Under the pieces are notes generated by a model. The model had not been told where the DNA came from. It did not search any database and was given only the letters and a program-made list of their open reading frames with translations. From an uncultured Carboxylicivirga sp. (GTDB lineage: Bacteria; Bacteroidota; Bacteroidia; Bacteroidales; Marinilabiliaceae): a stretch of DNA of 64,000 nt. The stretch's first letter is position 1. Every line of letters begins with the position of its first letter. The stretch covers positions 310,001 through 374,000 of the forward strand of contig CANNEA010000002.1 of assembly GCA_947503525.1 (NCBI GenBank), in the 5' to 3' direction. A program made the position numbers and the translations under genes. Shown piece after piece: positions 45,875 through 54,348 of this stretch.

Positions 45875-46627
45875 TTGAAGATTAAAAGAATCCTGGTTTC
45901 ACAACCCAAACCCTCAACACCCAAATCTCCCTACTTCGATTTGGCTGATAAAAGCAACGTAAAAGTTGATTTCAGACCATTTATTCAGGTGGAGGCTCTG
46001 CCAGCTAAGGAATTCAGAACTCAGAAAGTCAATCTGTTAGATCACACAGCTGTTATTTTTACCAGCCGAACTGCAATTGACCATTACTTCAGAATCGCTG
46101 AAGAAATGCGAGTTACTGTACCAGACACAATGAAGTATTTCTGTATTTCGGAAGCAACTGCTTTCTATCTGCAAAAATACATTGTTTACCGTAAAAGAAA
46201 GATTTTTCATTCTACCGGTAGGTTTGTTGACTTGGTTGACGTGGTGAAAAAACACAAGGATGAGACATATCTCGTTCCGCTTTCCGACATTCATAAGCAG
46301 GAAATTCCTACCTTATTGAATAAAGCAAAAGCGAAGTACTCAAAGGCTATTTTGTATAAGACCGTAAGCAGCGACTTAAGTGACCTTAAAGATGTTAATT
46401 ATGACATTTTAGTTTTCTTTAGTCCTTCAGGAATTACATCATTATTACAGAATTTTCCTGACTTTGTACAGAACGATACTAAAATTGCATCATTCGGTCC
46501 GGCTACTGCTAAAGCAGTTAAAGATGCTGGTTTACGTTTGGATATTCAGGCTCCAATGCCTCAGGCTCCATCCATGACCATGGCGTTAGAACAGTTTATC
46601 AAGCAGTTCAATAAAGGACAGAGATAA
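45875..46627 (+). CDS. hemD: Uroporphyrinogen-III synthase
   Basis: 250 residues with a TTG start giving MKIKRILVSQPKPSTPKSPY, the expected Bacteroidota N-terminus. AVIFTSRTAIDHYF, FHSTGRFVDLVDVV and ILVFFSPSGITSLL match the two-domain HemD fold; FGPATAKAVKDAGL is the C-terminal nucleotide-like block. It closes hydroxymethylbilane to uroporphyrinogen III in haem synthesis. A 7-codon ATG frame overlaps the start (see findings). A strong terminator follows. Confidence 0.9.
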   Translation: MKIKRILVSQPKPSTPKSPYFDLADKSNVKVDFRPFIQVEALPAKEFRTQKVNLLDHTAVIFTSRTAIDHYFRIAEEMRVTVPDTMKYFCISEATAFYLQKYIVYRKRKIFHSTGRFVDLVDVVKKHKDETYLVPLSDIHKQEIPTLLNKAKAKYSKAILYKTVSSDLSDLKDVNYDILVFFSPSGITSLLQNFPDFVQNDTKIASFGPATAKAVKDAGLRLDIQAPMPQAPSMTMALEQFIKQFNKGQR

Positions 46628-46650
46628 GAATTAACCCAGTGTTGGGTAAC

Positions 46651-46686
46651 ATCCTTCTTACCTATGGTAAGAAGGATTGTTTTTTT
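46651..46686 (+). terminator. Intrinsic terminator between hemD and rnpA
   Basis: A perfect 12-bp stem ATCCTTCTTACC / GGTAAGAAGGAT with a 3-nt loop and then TGTTTTTTT. It ends only 11 bp before the rnpA ATG. Confidence 0.93.
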
Positions 46687-46697
46687 AATACCACAGG

Positions 46698-47102
46698 ATG
46701 AGTACAAAACGATTTTCTTTTGGAAAAAGTGAAAAGCTGTGCAGCACTAAGTTCATTGATCAGCTCTTCAATGAAGGAAAATCATTTGTCAAATATCCCT
46801 TTCGAATTAGCATCCTAGAAGTAGATGATGACAGGCTGAAAACATCTCAGGTTTTAATATCAGTCTCAAAGCGGAAATTCAAACGTGCTTACAAACGAAA
46901 TTTACTCAAACGGCGAGTTCGTGAAGCTTACCGTTTAAACAAGCATCCTCTGCTTGAAACATTGGCCGAAAATAAAACGAAATTAGCCATTGCTTTCGTG
47001 TATTTACCAAAAGAAATATTGGATTTTACCGACATCGAGAAAGGGCTTAAAAAGGGCTTAAATCAAATTATTCAAAAATACAGGAATAATGAAACAGTTT
47101 AA
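46698..47102 (+). CDS. rnpA: Ribonuclease P protein component
   Basis: 134 residues, basic. The N-terminal [19 protein letters not shown] and the RNR signature [14 protein letters not shown] are diagnostic. It supports the RNase P RNA in 5' processing of tRNA precursors. rpmH, the usual upstream neighbour, is absent; hemD is in its place. Its end overlaps the yidD start by 14 bp. Confidence 0.94.
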   Translation: MSTKRFSFGKSEKLCSTKFIDQLFNEGKSFVKYPFRISILEVDDDRLKTSQVLISVSKRKFKRAYKRNLLKRRVREAYRLNKHPLLETLAENKTKLAIAFVYLPKEILDFTDIEKGLKKGLNQIIQKYRNNETV

Positions 47103-47352
47103 TCAAGCTTTAATAGTCGTATTAAACCTGTTTCGCGAAGGTTTTGTAGCATTGCTGATCATACCTGTTAAGCTATATCAATGGTTTCTGTCGCCTATAC
47201 TTGGAGCGTCTTGCCGATATACTCCTACTTGTTCCACATATACCATTGAGGCCTTGAAAAAACACGGCCCAATCAAAGGTTTATATCTATCTATCAAACG
47301 TATTTTAAGCTGTAATCCCTGGGGTGGTCATGGTCATGATCCTGTTCCATAA
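47089..47352 (+). CDS. yidD: Membrane protein insertion efficiency factor
   Basis: 87 residues. [33 protein letters not shown] and the C-terminal [14 protein letters not shown] are the family hallmarks (three conserved Cys). It associates with the inner membrane and aids YidC-dependent insertion; yidC itself is not in the window. Overlaps rnpA by 14 bp, so translation is coupled. Confidence 0.95.
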   Translation: MKQFNQALIVVLNLFREGFVALLIIPVKLYQWFLSPILGASCRYTPTCSTYTIEALKKHGPIKGLYLSIKRILSCNPWGGHGHDPVP

Positions 47353-47463
47353 ACTTTAAGCATTCCAATATAAGTCAAAGTTTTATATGTTTGTTGGCAA
47401 CAAATTTCATAGCTTATACGTAACTATGTCGGATTGTATGCAATACTAAAAAACTGATATACG

Positions 47464-47907
47464 ATGAAAAAAGTGATTTTCTTAATGGCCGTATTGGCAT
47501 TTACAGTAACCAACTATGCTCAGGATAGTGAAAAAATATTAGGCACCTGGTTAACTCAAGATGGTGACTCTAAAGTAGTAGTTACTAAAAACGCAGAGGG
47601 TACCTTCAATGGTGAAATTATTTGGCTTAAAGAGCCTAAAAGTGAAAGCGGCGAAAATAAACTGGATGATAATAACCCGGATGACGAATTGAAAAACAGA
47701 CCTATAATGGGACTAAAATTACTTCAAGGTTTTAGTTACGACGAAGATGATGAAGAATGGGTAGATGGAACCATTTATGATCCTAAAAGTGGAAGTACCT
47801 ACAAATGCTTAATGTGGTTTGACAAAGATCCGGATATTTTATTGGTTAAAGGCTATATTGGCCTTTCCATCATTGGAAAAAAGGTGACCTGGAAAAGAGC
47901 TGGTTAG
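47464..47907 (+). CDS. DUF2147 exported protein
   Basis: 147 residues with signal peptide MKKVIFLMAVLAFTVTNYAQ and a DUF2147 domain: KILGTWLTQDGDSKVVVTK at the start, GLKLLQGFSYD in the middle, and WVDGTIYDPKSGSTYKCLMWF then VKGYIGLSIIGKKVTW at the end, a lipocalin-like barrel. Its stop overlaps the stop of the convergent deacylase gene. Function unknown. Confidence 0.85.
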   Translation: MKKVIFLMAVLAFTVTNYAQDSEKILGTWLTQDGDSKVVVTKNAEGTFNGEIIWLKEPKSESGENKLDDNNPDDELKNRPIMGLKLLQGFSYDEDDEEWVDGTIYDPKSGSTYKCLMWFDKDPDILLVKGYIGLSIIGKKVTWKRAG

Positions 47908-48983
47908 AAAGAATATCCCAGTTGAAAAGATAAATAATCAGCCACATGACCGTGGGCTTTAAAATTAACTCCTGCCAATACGCGGGAGTTTGTTTTATAC
48001 CTCAAATAGTAATTTTGAAACAGTAAGCTACTTGCCGCATATCCTTCCAGCAAATAAATCCCCATTTGCTGTCCAAATAGAAATTTTCCCATCAAAAATT
48101 CATTACCTCCAACCAATCCAACACTCCACGGCTTATGATAAGTTTGATGAATTTGCTGATACTCAATCAAACCACCCAATGATAAAGTGTTAATACGGGA
48201 TACTTGCCATGCTTTTTGAGTAAACATGGAAACTACACTTGTATTGTTAACATGTGTTGTATCCTCTTTAAGTGAATAGCCCATTAAAAAATCAATACGG
48301 TTTTCTTTAGTGTATTCGGGATTCTTATTTTTTGAAGGAAGGGAATAATCATCTAAGGCATGCTCAATACCCAAAGCAACAGTCGGAAAGTTAATGCCTA
48401 AATTAGGTTGCTTCACGCCTCCATTTGACAAATGTTGAAAAGCCACAGTGGCTTTTAAGGCCCATTTAGGTGAAAAAAAATAATTTGAGCTAATCCCAAG
48501 AAATAACGGAAAAGCCATATGAGTGCTATAGCTTAGGTTGTCAACATTTGAGATGCTGTTATAAGGTTGGCTTAAATAAGAAAGTCCTATACCACCTTTG
48601 CCCGATAACCACCACTTCTTTGAACATTTGAAGTATGGTTCAATGTAAAACAAGGCACCAATTCCGTATCCCAAATCAATATGATCAAAATTTGTATAGT
48701 TAATTGCCAAACCTAACTTAACTTTTGTTCCCGACATTTCACGAACCTTATCTGTTAGAAATAAGCGGCTAATTTCGATTTCCACACCAGCTGGATTAAT
48801 GCCACGGTATTTTTCCAGTTTTGAAGTATGAACCTGAAAACTCCCATAAACTGCTGATGCACTAATAAAAAGAGGACGATCACTACTCCTGTCTTCCTGA
48901 GCACAAAGACTAAATGTGTCCAATACCAACAAAAGTGTTATGGCACATTTACAAACTTTTAATATTGAAGAATCGCAAGCCAT
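47904..48983 (-). CDS. PagL-like lipid A 3-O-deacylase / acyloxyacyl hydrolase family
   Basis: 359 residues with an N-terminal hydrophobic export segment (ITLLLVLDTFSLCA). The motif ATVAFQHLSNGGVKQPNLGINF carries the His184-x-Ser186 pair of PagL enzymes, with an Asn-rich context seen in Bacteroidota members. Strands with aromatic ends predict an outer-membrane barrel. It is longer than Pseudomonas PagL (about 170), with a C-terminal extension from about 225. It probably trims an acyl chain from lipid A; activity is inferred. Confidence 0.75.
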   Translation of the reverse strand: MACDSSILKVCKCAITLLLVLDTFSLCAQEDRSSDRPLFISASAVYGSFQVHTSKLEKYRGINPAGVEIEISRLFLTDKVREMSGTKVKLGLAINYTNFDHIDLGYGIGALFYIEPYFKCSKKWWLSGKGGIGLSYLSQPYNSISNVDNLSYSTHMAFPLFLGISSNYFFSPKWALKATVAFQHLSNGGVKQPNLGINFPTVALGIEHALDDYSLPSKNKNPEYTKENRIDFLMGYSLKEDTTHVNNTSVVSMFTQKAWQVSRINTLSLGGLIEYQQIHQTYHKPWSVGLVGGNEFLMGKFLFGQQMGIYLLEGYAASSLLFQNYYLRYKTNSRVLAGVNFKAHGHVADYLSFQLGYSF

Positions 48984-49085
48984 TCAATAAAGTTAAGCTT
49001 TCAAAAGATCAAATTCATCAGTAATTCTTTCAGGCTTCAAATTTTTCGATGTAATTTTATCCTTTTCGACCTCAATCAATATTTT

Positions 49086-50453
49086 ATGTATTTAAAAAGT
49101 ATTAATCCGGCTAATGGTGAAATCATAAGGCAATACGAGGAAAACCATTGGGATGATGTTGACAATACAATTGAAGCCAGCTTCCAGGCTTTTTCAAAAT
49201 GGAAAAAAGTTCCAACATCCGATCGTTCAAATCGATTACTAAGCGCAGCCAAAATATTAAGAGAGAAACAGGAAGGTTTAGCTTTTAATATAGCTGTGGA
49301 GATGGGCAAAAACATCAAAGAAGCAAGGGCGGAAGTTGAAAAATGCGCCTTGGTTTGTGAATTTTATGCCAATAACGGTGCTGATTTTTTGGCCAATGAA
49401 AATATTCCTACTCAGGCACAGGAATCATATGCATCACTTCAGCCACTTGGTCCGGTTTTAGCCATAATGCCATGGAACTTTCCTCTATGGCAGGTATTCC
49501 GTTTTGCGGCACCAGCGTTAATGGCTGGTAATGTTGGTTTATTAAAACATGCCTCCAATGTTCCAGGTTGTGCTTTGGCCATAGAAGAGGTATTTGCAGA
49601 AGCAGGTTTTCCGAAGGATGTATTTCGTACTTTACTAATTAGAAGCAATAAAGTTGAACGCATTATTGCCGATAAACGAATTAAAGCTATCACTCTAACT
49701 GGTAGCACTCCAGCTGGGAAAGAAGTGGCTTCACATGCAGGTCGACAATTAAAAAAGTGTGTACTTGAACTCGGAGGAAGCGATCCATATATCATTTTAG
49801 AAGACGCTGATTTAGAAAAAGCTGTTGAAGCGTGTGTTGCCGGAAGAATACTTAATGCGGGACAAAGCTGTATAGGCGCCAAACGATTTGTTGTAGTTGA
49901 TGCATTATATGAAGATTTTACGGAAGCATTTACCGACAAAATGCGAAATATAAGTTTTGGTGATCCCTTTGATGAAAACAAACAGATGGGACCTCTGGCC
50001 CGATTCAATTTACGTGAGGATTTGCATATGCAGGTTGAAAAAAGCATCAGTAAAGGTGCCAAATTATTAACTGGTGGGTATATACCAAACATAGATGGAG
50101 CCTATTATCCGGCCACCGTTTTGGGAGATGTACAATCTGGAATGGCTGCCTATCACGAAGAATTATTTGGGCCTGTTGCTTCAATTATGAGAGCTAAAAA
50201 TGAAAGTGATGCAATCCGTATAGCCAACGACAGTGTATTTGGATTAGGTGCAGCTGTATTTACACAGGATATTGAGCGCGGAAAACGAATTGCTGAATTT
50301 GAAATGGAGGCCGGGTGCTGTTTTGTAAATGATTTCGTTCGTTCCGATCCACGTTTGCCGTTCGGAGGAGTTAAGGAAAGTGGATTTGGTAGAGAGTTAT
50401 CTCATTACGGTATGAAAGAATTCATGAATGTTAAAGGTATCTGGGTGAAGTAA
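49086..50453 (+). CDS. NAD(P)-dependent aldehyde dehydrogenase, succinate-semialdehyde type
   Basis: 455 residues. The general base Glu228 is in LELGGSDPYIILEDADLEKA and the nucleophile Cys262 in NAGQSCIGAKRF; PWNFPLWQVFR and LTGSTPAGKEV belong to the cofactor site. It matches the short GabD/Sad-like succinate-semialdehyde dehydrogenases (about 455 residues) that begin MYxSINPANGE. It ends 1 bp before recX. Substrate is by family resemblance. Confidence 0.88.
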   Translation: MYLKSINPANGEIIRQYEENHWDDVDNTIEASFQAFSKWKKVPTSDRSNRLLSAAKILREKQEGLAFNIAVEMGKNIKEARAEVEKCALVCEFYANNGADFLANENIPTQAQESYASLQPLGPVLAIMPWNFPLWQVFRFAAPALMAGNVGLLKHASNVPGCALAIEEVFAEAGFPKDVFRTLLIRSNKVERIIADKRIKAITLTGSTPAGKEVASHAGRQLKKCVLELGGSDPYIILEDADLEKAVEACVAGRILNAGQSCIGAKRFVVVDALYEDFTEAFTDKMRNISFGDPFDENKQMGPLARFNLREDLHMQVEKSISKGAKLLTGGYIPNIDGAYYPATVLGDVQSGMAAYHEELFGPVASIMRAKNESDAIRIANDSVFGLGAAVFTQDIERGKRIAEFEMEAGCCFVNDFVRSDPRLPFGGVKESGFGRELSHYGMKEFMNVKGIWVK

Positions 50454-50454
50454 A

Positions 50455-50937
50455 ATGGAATACAACAAAGCCTTATACAAAGCGGCAGCATTATGTTCTC
50501 AGCAGGAACGTTGTACATCTGATATTCGAAAAAAACTTGTAAATTGGGAACTCACCGAAGAAGAATGTAATCAAGCAGTTGATTATTTAACTACGGAGAA
50601 ATACCTGGATGATGAACGCTTTGCATTTTATTTTGTTCGTGACAAATTCAGGTTTAACGGATGGGGTAAAATAAAGATTAAATACCAACTAAAACAGAAA
50701 GGTATTTCGTCAGTATTTATTGATAATGCCTTAGATGAAATTGATAATTCCGAATATCAGACAAAACTGGCAGAATTGTTGCATGCTAAAAAGAAGCAAA
50801 TTAAAAATAAAGATTATTGGAAAACTAAATCTTCTATGGCTCGCTTCGCACAGTCTAGGGGATTTGAACCAAACTTAATCTTTAATTGTATTGATGATAT
50901 TCTTAGTGACGAAAGTAAGGAGCACATCGATAATTAG
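50455..50937 (+). CDS. recX: RecX regulatory protein
   Basis: 160 residues with the RecX three-helix repeats (CSQQERCTSDIRKKLVNWELTEEECNQAVDYL; YLDDERFAFYFVRDKFRFNGWGKIKI; RFAQSRGFEPNLIFNCID). It modulates RecA filaments. recA is not adjacent; the gene is joined to the aldehyde dehydrogenase gene with 1 bp between. Confidence 0.9.
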   Translation: MEYNKALYKAAALCSQQERCTSDIRKKLVNWELTEEECNQAVDYLTTEKYLDDERFAFYFVRDKFRFNGWGKIKIKYQLKQKGISSVFIDNALDEIDNSEYQTKLAELLHAKKKQIKNKDYWKTKSSMARFAQSRGFEPNLIFNCIDDILSDESKEHIDN

Positions 50938-50985
50938 TTTGCAATAAAACAATATAATACTAACCATCAACCTAATACTACACAA

Positions 50986-52377
50986 ATGAAAAAAACAGTT
51001 TATCTTCTATTGGCTCTATCAATATTACTGTTGTTACCGTTCAATAGTGAAGCCAAGCGTAAGCCTGATTGGGTAAAGCAACGCCCTAATGATCCCAACT
51101 ATTACATTGGTATTGGCATAATGCCGAAAGAAGGAAGTGAAGTAGAATACAGACGTAGTGCACGAAATATTGCTCTTAAACAAATGAGTAGTGAAATTAA
51201 AGTGACCGTTTCTTCAAATTCTGTATTACGAAAAATAGAAACTGATTTCGAATTCAAAGAAGCTTATGAAAGTAAGGTTGAAACTTCGGTAATGGAGACT
51301 CTCGAAGGATATGAAGTATTAACCTGGGAAAATCGTAAAGAGTACTGGGTAATGGCTCGGTTATCGAAAGAAAGATACGCTCGTATAAATGAAATGAAAT
51401 TAGATAAGGCAAAGATGATGGCCAGTTCATTTCTAATGGACGCAAAAAAATCAATTGGCGTTAATGATGCATTTTCTGCACTTAACTATCTGGCTAAAGC
51501 TGTTGGTAGTTTACAAGATCATTTGGAAGATGACTTAACCTACAAAACAGTGGATGGCACATATAATGTTGGAACTGAAGTATTCAGTACTATTCAGGAT
51601 ATATTCCGACGCACCGAATTACAGCCGGTTAAACCAGGCTATCAAATACAATTTTCAAAAAACCTGGCAGTACCTATTGGAGTAAACGCATTTTTTGTTT
51701 CTGATAATGGTGAAAAAGTAGCTTTGAGCGGTTTCCCGCTAGCCTTTCATTTTTCTAAAGGAGAAGGTCTTTTATCATCACATGCTAAAACTAATATGGA
51801 CGGTTATGCAGGTGTATCCATCACCCGATTGATATCAAAACGTAAAACTCAGGAAATTACTGCCACATTTGATTTTAGCCATGCCATTGATAATGAACGT
51901 GACGAAGAGCTAAAAAAACTACTTCAGATTTTTTTCCCCTCAAAGCAAATGCCTACCACGGCAATTAAGTTGGAGATTCAAAAATCAAAAGCCTATTTAA
52001 TCACAGAAGAAAAAGTATTTGGAGAATTAAAGGATGGTGGTGCATTTTCGAGCATGATAAAAACAGAGCTTAATAATAATTTCTTCACGTTTACAAATAA
52101 TCAGGAAGAGTCGGATTTTATTGTAAAGATCACTTCCGATTTTGTTTCTGGAGATAAACGAGAAGGTCAGGGTTATGCCGTCTATCTGGTATTTGCTGAC
52201 TTTAGTATTTCTATTAGCGATACTAAATCACAAACGGAGCTATTCACAGATGAACTTACTGGTATTCGAGGTATGCGTCCCGGCAATTTTGAATATGCAC
52301 TTAAAGATTCGCGTGTCAAATTAATTGAGCATTTTAAGAAAGATATTGAACCTCGTTTAGAGCAAGTGGACATGTAA
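50986..52377 (+). CDS. LPP20-like exported protein
   Basis: 463 residues with signal peptide MKKTVYLLLALSILLLLPFNSEA. The region KPDWVKQRPNDPNYYIGIG to about residue 135 resembles the LPP20/LPP20-lipoprotein domain (repeating the Helicobacter LPP20 pattern: aromatic start, YxGxG, then helix with AxxxAL). The rest (about 140-463) includes immunoglobulin-like beta segments (DNGEKVALSGFPLAFHFSKGEGLL) and a final amphipathic block. Probably periplasmic or surface. Followed by the rhodanese gene after 2 bp. Confidence 0.65.
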   Translation: MKKTVYLLLALSILLLLPFNSEAKRKPDWVKQRPNDPNYYIGIGIMPKEGSEVEYRRSARNIALKQMSSEIKVTVSSNSVLRKIETDFEFKEAYESKVETSVMETLEGYEVLTWENRKEYWVMARLSKERYARINEMKLDKAKMMASSFLMDAKKSIGVNDAFSALNYLAKAVGSLQDHLEDDLTYKTVDGTYNVGTEVFSTIQDIFRRTELQPVKPGYQIQFSKNLAVPIGVNAFFVSDNGEKVALSGFPLAFHFSKGEGLLSSHAKTNMDGYAGVSITRLISKRKTQEITATFDFSHAIDNERDEELKKLLQIFFPSKQMPTTAIKLEIQKSKAYLITEEKVFGELKDGGAFSSMIKTELNNNFFTFTNNQEESDFIVKITSDFVSGDKREGQGYAVYLVFADFSISISDTKSQTELFTDELTGIRGMRPGNFEYALKDSRVKLIEHFKKDIEPRLEQVDM

Positions 52378-52379
52378 TT

Positions 52380-52796
52380 ATGAAATGGGATTTAATGCGA
52401 AAAACGGGCTTAAAAATACTCTTTGCGCTACTTTCATTTAATTTAATGATATATGCAAGTGCTCAAACGAGCAAAACACGGATATCAGCTGAGGAGTTTT
52501 ATAAAAAAATTAAATCTTCGAAAGAAGCATTAATAATTGACACCAGACCTGCATTTAAGTATGATGAAAATAGAATTCATAATGCAGTATTAGCTGAAGG
52601 ACAGAACGATCTAATAAGGATAACTAAAGGAATTCCAAAATCAAAAACCATATTTTTGTATTGTCAGATCGGAGACCGATCTAAAAAGGCTATTAAAGTT
52701 TTAAAAGCAGAAGGTTTCTCTTCAGTTTTCGAATTAAAGGATGGCTTAGTTACCTGGATAGATGAAGGTTTACCTTTAGATACTGATCCTTTATAA
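52380..52796 (+). CDS. Periplasmic rhodanese-like protein
   Basis: 138 residues with an N-terminal export segment (LKILFALLSFNLMIYASA) and one rhodanese domain (about 35-130). The catalytic-loop Cys95 is in IFLYCQIGDRSKKA, the loop length fitting sulfur-transferase members. IIDTRPAFKYDENRI is the domain entry. It starts 2 bp after the LPP20-like gene. Sulfur donor and acceptor are unknown. Confidence 0.85.
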   Translation: MKWDLMRKTGLKILFALLSFNLMIYASAQTSKTRISAEEFYKKIKSSKEALIIDTRPAFKYDENRIHNAVLAEGQNDLIRITKGIPKSKTIFLYCQIGDRSKKAIKVLKAEGFSSVFELKDGLVTWIDEGLPLDTDPL

Positions 52797-52875
52797 TAAA
52801 ACCGTTGCATTGCTTGATTAAAAAGAATTGTGGAACTTAGGGGTAACAATTAAGACTCACCCCAATTCTTCCATT

Positions 52876-53331
52876 ATGAAAGTCACTAAAGCTCAGATTG
52901 ATTCATTTTTTAACTCCAATGCTATTGCCATTGCAGGTGTAAGTCGCAATAACAAAAAGTTTGGCCGAATCGTATTCAATGATTTAAAAAAGAATGGATA
53001 TAAGGTAATTCCTATCAATCCATCTACCAATGAAATTGATGGTCAAATCTGTTATTCCGGAATTGAAAAATTACCTGATGATATTGAAAGTTTACTCATT
53101 GCAACACCTAAAGATCAAACAGATCATGTATTACGTGAAGCGATAAATAAGGGTATTAAAAACATTTGGGTTCAACAACATTCAAATACAGACAGCACAA
53201 TAGGTATAGCTGAAGAATACGACAAACAAATAATTTATAAAAAGTGCATATTCATGTTTGCTGAACCGGTGGGCGGTTTTCATAAATTTCACCGTACTCT
53301 TGTTAAAGTGTTTGGATCACTTCCTAACTAG
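52876..53331 (+). CDS. CoA-binding protein (YccU-like)
   Basis: 151 residues with a CoA-binding Rossmann fold: AIAIAGVSRNNKKFGRIVFNDLKKNGY, then VIPINPSTNEIDGQICYSGIEKLP, and IWVQQHSNTDS near the end. I choose the ATG giving MKVTKAQIDSFFNS; the longer frame adds 16 residues foreign to the family. Function beyond CoA binding is undefined. It converges with queD with an 8-bp gap. Confidence 0.82.
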   Translation: MKVTKAQIDSFFNSNAIAIAGVSRNNKKFGRIVFNDLKKNGYKVIPINPSTNEIDGQICYSGIEKLPDDIESLLIATPKDQTDHVLREAINKGIKNIWVQQHSNTDSTIGIAEEYDKQIIYKKCIFMFAEPVGGFHKFHRTLVKVFGSLPN

Positions 53332-53339
53332 AATAGCAA

Positions 53340-53789
53340 CTATTCATTATCCGAAGCATGCCATTCTGCATAACTATTGGCAGTTTCGTTTAACTTAATG
53401 CTAAATAGTTTAATATTTTGCGGTAAACGTTTTTTGATTCTATCTGCAAAATCAATCAGCATATTTTCACAGGTAGGCTGGTAGTCAACAATTGCATGTC
53501 GCTCACTCATTTGTGGAATAGATAATAATTGTTCCGAAGGCGCATTTTTGCTAAGTACTATGCAATGATCAAGGCGATCAACAATTTCTTCGTTAACGAT
53601 CTTTTTTAAATCACCAAAGTCCATTACCATACCCAGCTTAACATTATCCACATCTTTAATAGGTTCACCAATAATTGTAACCGCCATTATATACGAGTGT
53701 CCATGAATATTACGACACAAACCATCATAATTCCATAAAGCGTGTGCGGTTTCAAACCTAAATTCCTTTGTTAATCTAATCTTTGCCAT
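53340..53789 (-). CDS. queD: 6-carboxytetrahydropterin synthase
   Basis: 149 residues, PTPS/QueD family. Zinc ligands His16, His29 and His31 and the catalytic Cys25 are in FETAHALWNYDGLCRNIHGH. Also VMDFGDLKKIVNEEIVDRLDHCIVL and the late Glu in SIKLNETANSYAEW. It makes 6-carboxy-tetrahydropterin on the queuosine route. queC and queE are not nearby. Confidence 0.9.
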   Translation of the reverse strand: MAKIRLTKEFRFETAHALWNYDGLCRNIHGHSYIMAVTIIGEPIKDVDNVKLGMVMDFGDLKKIVNEEIVDRLDHCIVLSKNAPSEQLLSIPQMSERHAIVDYQPTCENMLIDFADRIKKRLPQNIKLFSIKLNETANSYAEWHASDNE

Positions 53790-53797
53790 ATCACCAC

Positions 53798-53826
53798 AAA
53801 AAAAAGACTGATAAAAACCAGCCTTA
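53798..53826 (-). terminator. Terminator of the ArsR-family gene
   Basis: On the minus strand AAGGCTG...CAGTCTT (one G·U pair) with an 8-nt loop is followed by T7-8. It lies 24 bp beyond the regulator stop and just before queD's start. Confidence 0.65.
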
Positions 53827-53849
53827 TTTATTTCATATTAAGGTTTTAC

Positions 53850-54152
53850 TTAACCAGCTATTGTACATTTACTGACACAATCAACAATACTTCTTAAGCT
53901 ATTATGCTTTAAAAAATAAAAGGTATTCTTACCATCACGTTTACTCGATAATACCCCTTTATCCTTAAGAATTCCTAAGTGATGCGAAGTAGTCGATTGC
54001 TCTATTTTCAAAAGTTTATGTATCTCGGTAACAGTAAGCATATTTCCATCTTCAAGATGGCTAAGGATTGCAATACGCATAGGGTGAGCAATTGCTTTTA
54101 ACATACCAGCTGCCCTATCCAATACATCTGCATCTAAGTCTTTAATCTTCAT
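53850..54152 (-). CDS. ArsR-family winged-helix repressor
   Basis: 100 residues. ADVLDRAAGMLKAIAHPMRIAILSHL is the entry helix set; the recognition region is KIEQSTTSHHLGILKDKGVL and the wing RDGKNTFYFL. The alpha3 metal motif (ELCVCDL) of arsenic/cadmium sensors is missing. Two cysteines sit in the C-terminal helix (Cys92, Cys96; DCVSKC), which could bind a metal or form a thiol switch. Monocistronic; a long inverted repeat lies 25 bp upstream of its start. Confidence 0.87.
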   Translation of the reverse strand: MKIKDLDADVLDRAAGMLKAIAHPMRIAILSHLEDGNMLTVTEIHKLLKIEQSTTSHHLGILKDKGVLSSKRDGKNTFYFLKHNSLRSIVDCVSKCTIAG

Positions 54153-54177
54153 TACACTATTCCTTTCGATAAATTTA

Positions 54178-54217
54178 TTAATGCAAATATATAACTATCT
54201 TATTATATATTCATTAA
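54178..54217. promoter_or_regulatory. Candidate ArsR operator (40-bp inverted repeat)
   Basis: TTAATG-caa-ATATATAA and TTATATAT-t-CATTAA form a nearly symmetrical inverted repeat around a short centre. Size, AT-rich arms and location between the ArsR gene and the divergent polyprenyl synthetase gene match ArsR-family operators. Confidence 0.6.
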
Positions 54218-54285
54218 GCACCTGCAAAAATATTTAAATATTTAGATTATATCAATATGTATAACTATTAATCACGATTAATTTC

Positions 54286-54293
54286 TAAATTTG
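54286..54293 (+). promoter_or_regulatory. Candidate -7 box for the polyprenyl synthetase gene
   Basis: TAAATTTG fits TAnnTTTG, 55 bp before the ATG; no clear -33 box. Confidence 0.35.
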
Positions 54294-54348
54294 TCAATCA
54301 CTGAATTTATGAAAAGCTCTGATACCAGAGGATTATAAGTAACAATGC

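Noticed and set aside
49439-50092. 217-codon minus-strand frame
   Set aside because: Antisense shadow of the aldehyde dehydrogenase gene; composition rich in Ser, Pro and Ala as expected for a reverse frame.
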